From contig CAMLIY010000007.1 of assembly GCA_946480125.1 (NCBI GenBank), positions 1 through 35,779 on the forward strand: DNA of 35,779 nucleotides, given 5' to 3'. The stretch comes from an uncultured Asticcacaulis sp. GTDB lineage: Bacteria > Pseudomonadota > Alphaproteobacteria > Caulobacterales > Caulobacteraceae. Both the position numbers and the translations under genes were made by a program. Position 1 is the stretch's first letter. The number at the start of each line of letters is the position of its first letter. Below the pieces are notes generated by a model, which worked only from the letters and a program-made list of their open reading frames with translations, was not told the origin of the DNA and made no database searches. This document shows positions 31,558 through 35,779 of the stretch, piece after piece.

Positions 31558-34500
31558 ATGCCCGCCCGCTTTTGTACGCTTATCCCCGCCTCCGTTCGCA
31601 CCCGCACCAGGCTTCTGACCACCACCTTGCTCGTGAGCGGAGCGCTGATGTCCGGTCAGGGTCTCGCTCAGGTGAGCATGCCTTCGGGCGGGCAGGTGGT
31701 CTCCGGCACGGCGTCGATCGGTGGTTCGGGCAGCCAGGCCGTGATCAGCCAGTCATCTGACAAGGCGATCATCAACTGGACGGATTTCTCCATCGGCCAG
31801 GGCGGCACGGTCACGTTTAATAATGGCGACGGCGCCACGCTCAACCGCGTCACCGGCGGCAATCTCTCCACCATAGACGGTCTGCTCAAGGCTACCGGCT
31901 CCGTCTACCTGATCAACCCAAATGGGGTGATCATCGGCAAGAACGGCGTCGTCAATGTCGGCGGTAGTTTCGTCGCCTCGGCGCTGGATATAACGGATAA
32001 CAATTTCCTGGGTGGCGGCGACCAGACCTTCAGCGGATCGTCCCTGGCCTCGCTCGTCAATCTCGGCAAGATCGGCGCCCTGGGCGGCGACGTGGCGCTG
32101 ATGGCGGTCGATGTGAAGAACAGCGGCGTTATAGAGGCCGCCAACGGCACAGCAGGCCTGCTGGCGGGCCACAAGATCATCATGCGCGATTCAAGCATCG
32201 ATGACGGCCGGTTCCTGATCGTCACCGGCGGCTCGGATACGGTGGCGACCAACGATGGTGCGATTGCGGCCGCTTCGGCCGAACTGCGCGCCGAGGGCGG
32301 CAATATCTATGCGCTGGCCGGCAATACATCGGGCGTGATCCGCGCCACCGGTGTGTCTGAAAAGAATGGCAAGGTCTGGCTGACAGCCGGCACTGACGGG
32401 TCCATCAATATATCAGGCGGCACGGTCGCGGCCACGGCGGCGAACGGTGACGGCGGCACACTCTCGGTAACCGGCGGACAGATCAAGGTAGCGGATGCCG
32501 CTATCCTGGATGCGTCGGCCACCGGCACGAGCGGCAATGGCGGCACGATCAAGGCCATCGCAGACATGACCACCGGCAAGCTGACCTTTGCCGGCACGGC
32601 GCTGGCCCGCAGCGGCAGCGCGGGCGGCAACGGCGGATTTGTCGAAACCTCGGGCGCGGCGGTTGATTTCGACGGCGCGCGCATTGATACCTCTGCACCG
32701 GCGGGCACCGGCGGCAACTGGCTGATCGATCCCTACGACCTGACCGTGGGACTGGCCGCGGCCTCGACGATCAGCAGCAATCTGGCCACCACCAATGTCA
32801 CCCTGCAAACCAGCGACACCACGACATCGGGTCCGGGCGTGCAAAGCGTGGGGCAGGGCGATATCACCCTTACCTCCGATATCACCTGGTCTTCGGGCAA
32901 TACCCTCACGCTGGACGCTTATCACGGCATCAATATCAACGCCAATGTTACCGTTGCTGGCGCGGGTGGAGTAGTCCTTACCACCAATGACGGAGGCACG
33001 GGCGGCGACTACAATTTTACGATGGGCAATGGTCTGAACTATACGGGCGCCGGCGGCAGCCTGACTATCAACGGCAATCCCTATAGCCTGCTATATACAA
33101 TGGGCGATTTTGCCGCTCTGAGTGGTGCTTCGGGCAATTACGCGCTGGCAACCTCGCTTGACGCCTCCGGCACCACCTACAACGCTTCAGTCGTCAACTA
33201 TTTTTATGGCGCATTCGACGGACTGGGCCATGCGATCGACAATCTTAGCCTCTATGACCAGTATAGCATGTCTAATGTCGGCCTTTTCGGCTACGTCACT
33301 GGCACCTTGCGGAACATTGGTTTAACCAACGCCACTGTGACATCTGGTAATATGGGCATGGGAATGAGCGGTGCCGGCATTCTCGCCGGTCTGGTTTACA
33401 CTGCCGGCGTTGTTAAAAATGCCTACACAACGGGGACTATTTCGGAAAACCGGGGCGGCAATGTGGGTGGTCTCGTAGGGATCAGTTACGGCACGATCAA
33501 CAATGCCTACTCGACCGCCAGCGTAATCAATACAAATGGTTCTTCTACAGGCGGATTGGTAGGCGGCAATGCAGGTGGTTCGATTACCGATGCCTATGCG
33601 ACCGGCGCCGTAACCGGCGGTACGGGTTTCACAGGCGGGCTGGTTGGGTTCAATCAGTACGCCACGATTACCAATGCATACGCCACCGGCGCTGTAGGTG
33701 CATCCTACGGCAATGTCGGCGGAATTGCCGGCTACAATCTCAACGGAACCTTGACCGATACTTACTTCGATATTGATACGACAGGCATGACGGTCGGTGT
33801 TCAAGGCGGCACTCTCACAGGCGCCACGGGCCTGACCACCGCGCAATTGCAAAGCGGTACGCTTCCGTCAGGCTTCGGTTCAGCGTGGAGCACCACTTCC
33901 GGCCTCTATCCCTATCTGAAAAGCTTCGGTACGATCACGCCTGATCAAAAAATCAGTGGCTATGCGTTCAATGCCGACGGCACCGGCGCCACGGGGGCCA
34001 GTGTCGGCATCTATACCGGCGGTTCATTGCTCACCGGCTATGCCGCGACCAGCGGTGCCAACGGCTATTATTATATCATCGTTCCCGGCAATACGGCTGA
34101 CTCATCGACCAAACTCGGCGCCACCCTGACTCTCAGTGGCGATATGGCGGTCAGCGGCCTGACCTATACCGATGCGCCCACCCTGACAGACGGCGATGTC
34201 ACCGATTTCAATGTCACATCGGGTCTCTTCGCAGCCTACACACACGATGCCACGCTGACCGGTTTCGCCACGTCGATGATGTCGACGTTCGGCACAAACG
34301 GCCTGACGGCGGCCAGCGTCTCACAACCAACGGCGACGAAAATCTTCGCGGCCTCGGACTTCACCGTAGATACGGCCATGGACATCGACGGCACCTTGCT
34401 GCTTCAGGCGGGGGGTGGCATCACTATCGCCGCTAACGGCTCGGTGACAAGCGGCGCTGGTGGTGACGCCATTATCATGGCTGCGGACGGGGCTTTCGTG

Positions 34501-35779
34501 AATGCGGCCGGCGCCGATGCGCTGACGGCGGCGAACGGCCGCTGGCTGGTCTACACACAGGCGCATGGCGACGCGACGTCACTGGCGACCGGCAACGACT
34601 TCGGCGGCCTGGCCGGCAAGGCCTACTATAACGACGTTTTCGACTTTTCGACGAGTCATTTGGCTTCGGCGCCAAATAGCGGCAACCGTTTCGTGACCGG
34701 CTATGCACCGACGCTCACCATCACGCCGCATTCCCAAAGCCTGGTCTACAATGGCACAGCACAGACGACCGGTTACGGTATCGGCGGCTATCTCAGCACG
34801 GATGACAGCCTTAACGATGCGCTGACCGGTTCGGTCAGTGGCCTGACCGCTGGCAGCAAGAATGTTGGCATCTACAACCTGGCGGCTTCCGGCACGCTGG
34901 TTTCGGATGAAAATTACGGCTTCAGCTATGGAACCGGCACACTGACAATCACGCCGGCCGCCTTGGTGGCCAGCCTGACGGGCACGGTCGAAAAAACCTA
35001 CGACACCACGATGGATGCAACGCTGACCAGCGCCAACTATGGCCTGTCGGGCGTATTCGGCACGGACGATGTGGCATTGAGCCCTCTCGCCTCAGGCCAT
35101 TACGATGACAAGACCGCTGGCGCCGGGAAGACGGTCAGCGTTTCCGGCCTGGTTCTGTCAGGCGGTGACGCCGGCAACTATACCGTCAACAGTTCGGCCT
35201 CCGGTACGATCGGTGTAATCGACAAGGCCACGCTGGTTGCCGGTCTGACGGGCACGGTCGAAAAGACCTATGACGCCACGACGAACGCCGACCTGACCAA
35301 TGCCAGCTATACGCTGACCGGCGTAATCGGCGATGACAGCGTTACCCTCGGTAATGGCGCTTCGGGCAGCTATGACAACAAGAACGCCGGTGCCGGCAAA
35401 ACGGTTTCGGTAACCGGCCTTGCCCTGACAGGCGATGATGCCGGCAATTACACCGTCAACGGCACGGCTTCGGCGACGATCGGCACGATCAACAAGGCGA
35501 GCCTGACCCTGGCGGCGGTGGCCGACACCAAGACCTATGACGCCACCACGGCCTCATCAGGTTCGGTCGGTGTTTCGGGCCTGCAAGGTGCCGACACGGT
35601 GACCGGTCTGTCGCAGTCATATGACAGCAAAAACGCCGGATCGCGCACCCTGGCGGTCAATGGCTACACCGTCAATGACGGCAACAGCGGCGGCAATTAC
35701 AGCGTCACCACCCAAACCGCGTCGGGCACGATCAACAAGGCGAGCCTGACCCTGGCGGCGGTGGCCGACACCAAGACCT
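31558..35779 (+). CDS. Two-partner-secretion-type exoprotein (haemagglutinin-like adhesin) with GLUG and MBG/YDG repeats, partial
   Basis: The frame from ATG 31558 (AGGA 7 nt upstream) stays open for 1407 codons to the window edge. Residues 1-38 are a signal peptide ending GQGLAQ. Residues about 39-150 are the haemagglutinin activity (TPS) domain: INWTDFSIGQGGTVTFNN and the hallmark NPNG in VYLINPNGVIIG. A beta-helix rich in Gly, Thr and Ser follows. GLUG-type repeats occupy about 575-740 (GGLVGISYGTINNAYSTASV and three similar units). A carboxypeptidase-regulatory-like fold lies at 798-850. An MBG-type domain begins near 1053 (SQSLVYNGTAQTTGYG), then tandem YDG-type units of 80-90 residues (TVEKTYDATTNADLTNASYT; SYDNKNAGAGKTVSVTGLAL). 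Such proteins are secreted through a TpsB partner and mediate adhesion. Only the N-terminal part is seen, and no partner gene is in the window. Confidence 0.88.
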   Translation, partial: MPARFCTLIPASVRTRTRLLTTTLLVSGALMSGQGLAQVSMPSGGQVVSGTASIGGSGSQAVISQSSDKAIINWTDFSIGQGGTVTFNNGDGATLNRVTGGNLSTIDGLLKATGSVYLINPNGVIIGKNGVVNVGGSFVASALDITDNNFLGGGDQTFSGSSLASLVNLGKIGALGGDVALMAVDVKNSGVIEAANGTAGLLAGHKIIMRDSSIDDGRFLIVTGGSDTVATNDGAIAAASAELRAEGGNIYALAGNTSGVIRATGVSEKNGKVWLTAGTDGSINISGGTVAATAANGDGGTLSVTGGQIKVADAAILDASATGTSGNGGTIKAIADMTTGKLTFAGTALARSGSAGGNGGFVETSGAAVDFDGARIDTSAPAGTGGNWLIDPYDLTVGLAAASTISSNLATTNVTLQTSDTTTSGPGVQSVGQGDITLTSDITWSSGNTLTLDAYHGININANVTVAGAGGVVLTTNDGGTGGDYNFTMGNGLNYTGAGGSLTINGNPYSLLYTMGDFAALSGASGNYALATSLDASGTTYNASVVNYFYGAFDGLGHAIDNLSLYDQYSMSNVGLFGYVTGTLRNIGLTNATVTSGNMGMGMSGAGILAGLVYTAGVVKNAYTTGTISENRGGNVGGLVGISYGTINNAYSTASVINTNGSSTGGLVGGNAGGSITDAYATGAVTGGTGFTGGLVGFNQYATITNAYATGAVGASYGNVGGIAGYNLNGTLTDTYFDIDTTGMTVGVQGGTLTGATGLTTAQLQSGTLPSGFGSAWSTTSGLYPYLKSFGTITPDQKISGYAFNADGTGATGASVGIYTGGSLLTGYAATSGANGYYYIIVPGNTADSSTKLGATLTLSGDMAVSGLTYTDAPTLTDGDVTDFNVTSGLFAAYTHDATLTGFATSMMSTFGTNGLTAASVSQPTATKIFAASDFTVDTAMDIDGTLLLQAGGGITIAANGSVTSGAGGDAIIMAADGAFVNAAGADALTAANGRWLVYTQAHGDATSLATGNDFGGLAGKAYYNDVFDFSTSHLASAPNSGNRFVTGYAPTLTITPHSQSLVYNGTAQTTGYGIGGYLSTDDSLNDALTGSVSGLTAGSKNVGIYNLAASGTLVSDENYGFSYGTGTLTITPAALVASLTGTVEKTYDTTMDATLTSANYGLSGVFGTDDVALSPLASGHYDDKTAGAGKTVSVSGLVLSGGDAGNYTVNSSASGTIGVIDKATLVAGLTGTVEKTYDATTNADLTNASYTLTGVIGDDSVTLGNGASGSYDNKNAGAGKTVSVTGLALTGDDAGNYTVNGTASATIGTINKASLTLAAVADTKTYDATTASSGSVGVSGLQGADTVTGLSQSYDSKNAGSRTLAVNGYTVNDGNSGGNYSVTTQTASGTINKASLTLAAVADTKT
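35482..35536 (+). repeat. 55-bp exact direct repeat, copy 1
   Basis: Identical to 35725-35779, 243 bp (81 codons) downstream, inside the YDG-type repeat region of the exoprotein. It encodes the junction between repeat units (GTINKASLTLAAVADTKT). Nucleotide identity at the window edge means the true repeat may be longer. Confidence 0.9.
35725..35779 (+). repeat. 55-bp exact direct repeat, copy 2 (cut by window end)
   Basis: Second copy of the 35482-35536 sequence, without a mismatch as far as the window runs. It marks the start of another repeat unit of the adhesin. Confidence 0.9.

Noticed and set aside
31331..31618. Small gene before the exoprotein
   Set aside because: The frame overlaps the exoprotein start, has no ribosome site and has an unnatural composition.
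35221..35779. CRISPR-like array from spaced repeats
   Set aside because: The repeats keep the reading frame, are 243-270 bp apart and encode protein repeat units of the adhesin.

Overview
The window looks like a chromosomal piece of an alphaproteobacterium of the Caulobacteraceae, most like Asticcacaulis or Caulobacter. The D-xylose oxidation proteins closely match my memory of Caulobacter crescentus XylX, XylB, XylC, XylD and XylE, down to the spacing of the XylD iron-sulfur cysteines. A promoter in the window also fits the Caulobacter housekeeping consensus. No search was run, so the genus is an inference.

Layout. (1) 1-2275, minus strand: an acetylesterase with an interrupted SGNH domain (CE20-like) overlaps by 4 nt a secreted GH29 alpha-L-fucosidase that runs off the left edge. 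(2) 2506-11271, plus strand: a LacI-type repressor, then xylX-xylB-xylC-xylD for oxidative (Weimberg) D-xylose breakdown, a sugar/proton symporter (XylE-like) and an aldose 1-epimerase. Two similar LacI-type palindromes lie before xylX and before the symporter. (3) 11390-17727, minus strand: an L-fucose operon with FucP, an L-fuconolactonase-type amidohydrolase, an IclR regulator, an aldo/keto reductase, a UxaA-type dehydratase split into two genes, and an SDR dehydrogenase. Diverging from it are a RhaM-type mutarotase and a D-galactose-1-dehydrogenase-like oxidoreductase (17874-19246). (4) 19247-23559, minus strand: two tandem GT87-like membrane proteins and an SLC13 permease with RCK_C domains. 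(5) 23802-27559, plus strand: a small membrane protein, a DinB-like protein, a hemerythrin and a large-subunit catalase, suggesting a stress cluster, followed by a small minus-strand hypothetical gene. (6) 28234-31298: a family 2 glycosyltransferase and a 729-residue protein of unknown function with a probable alpha/alpha-toroid domain. (7) 31558-end: the first 1407 codons of a two-partner-secretion-type exoprotein with GLUG and MBG/YDG repeats, running off the right edge.

How it fits together: the left 19 kb can be read as the sugar end of xyloglucan use. Acetyl groups, L-fucose, D-galactose and D-xylose are the decorations of plant xyloglucan side chains. The window encodes a candidate enzyme or pathway for each: an acetylesterase, a fucosidase, fucose uptake and oxidation, galactose oxidation and mutarotation, and xylose uptake and oxidation. 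Two steps are absent from otherwise complete pathways: alpha-ketoglutarate semialdehyde dehydrogenase (XylA) and the enzyme that cleaves the last fucose intermediate.
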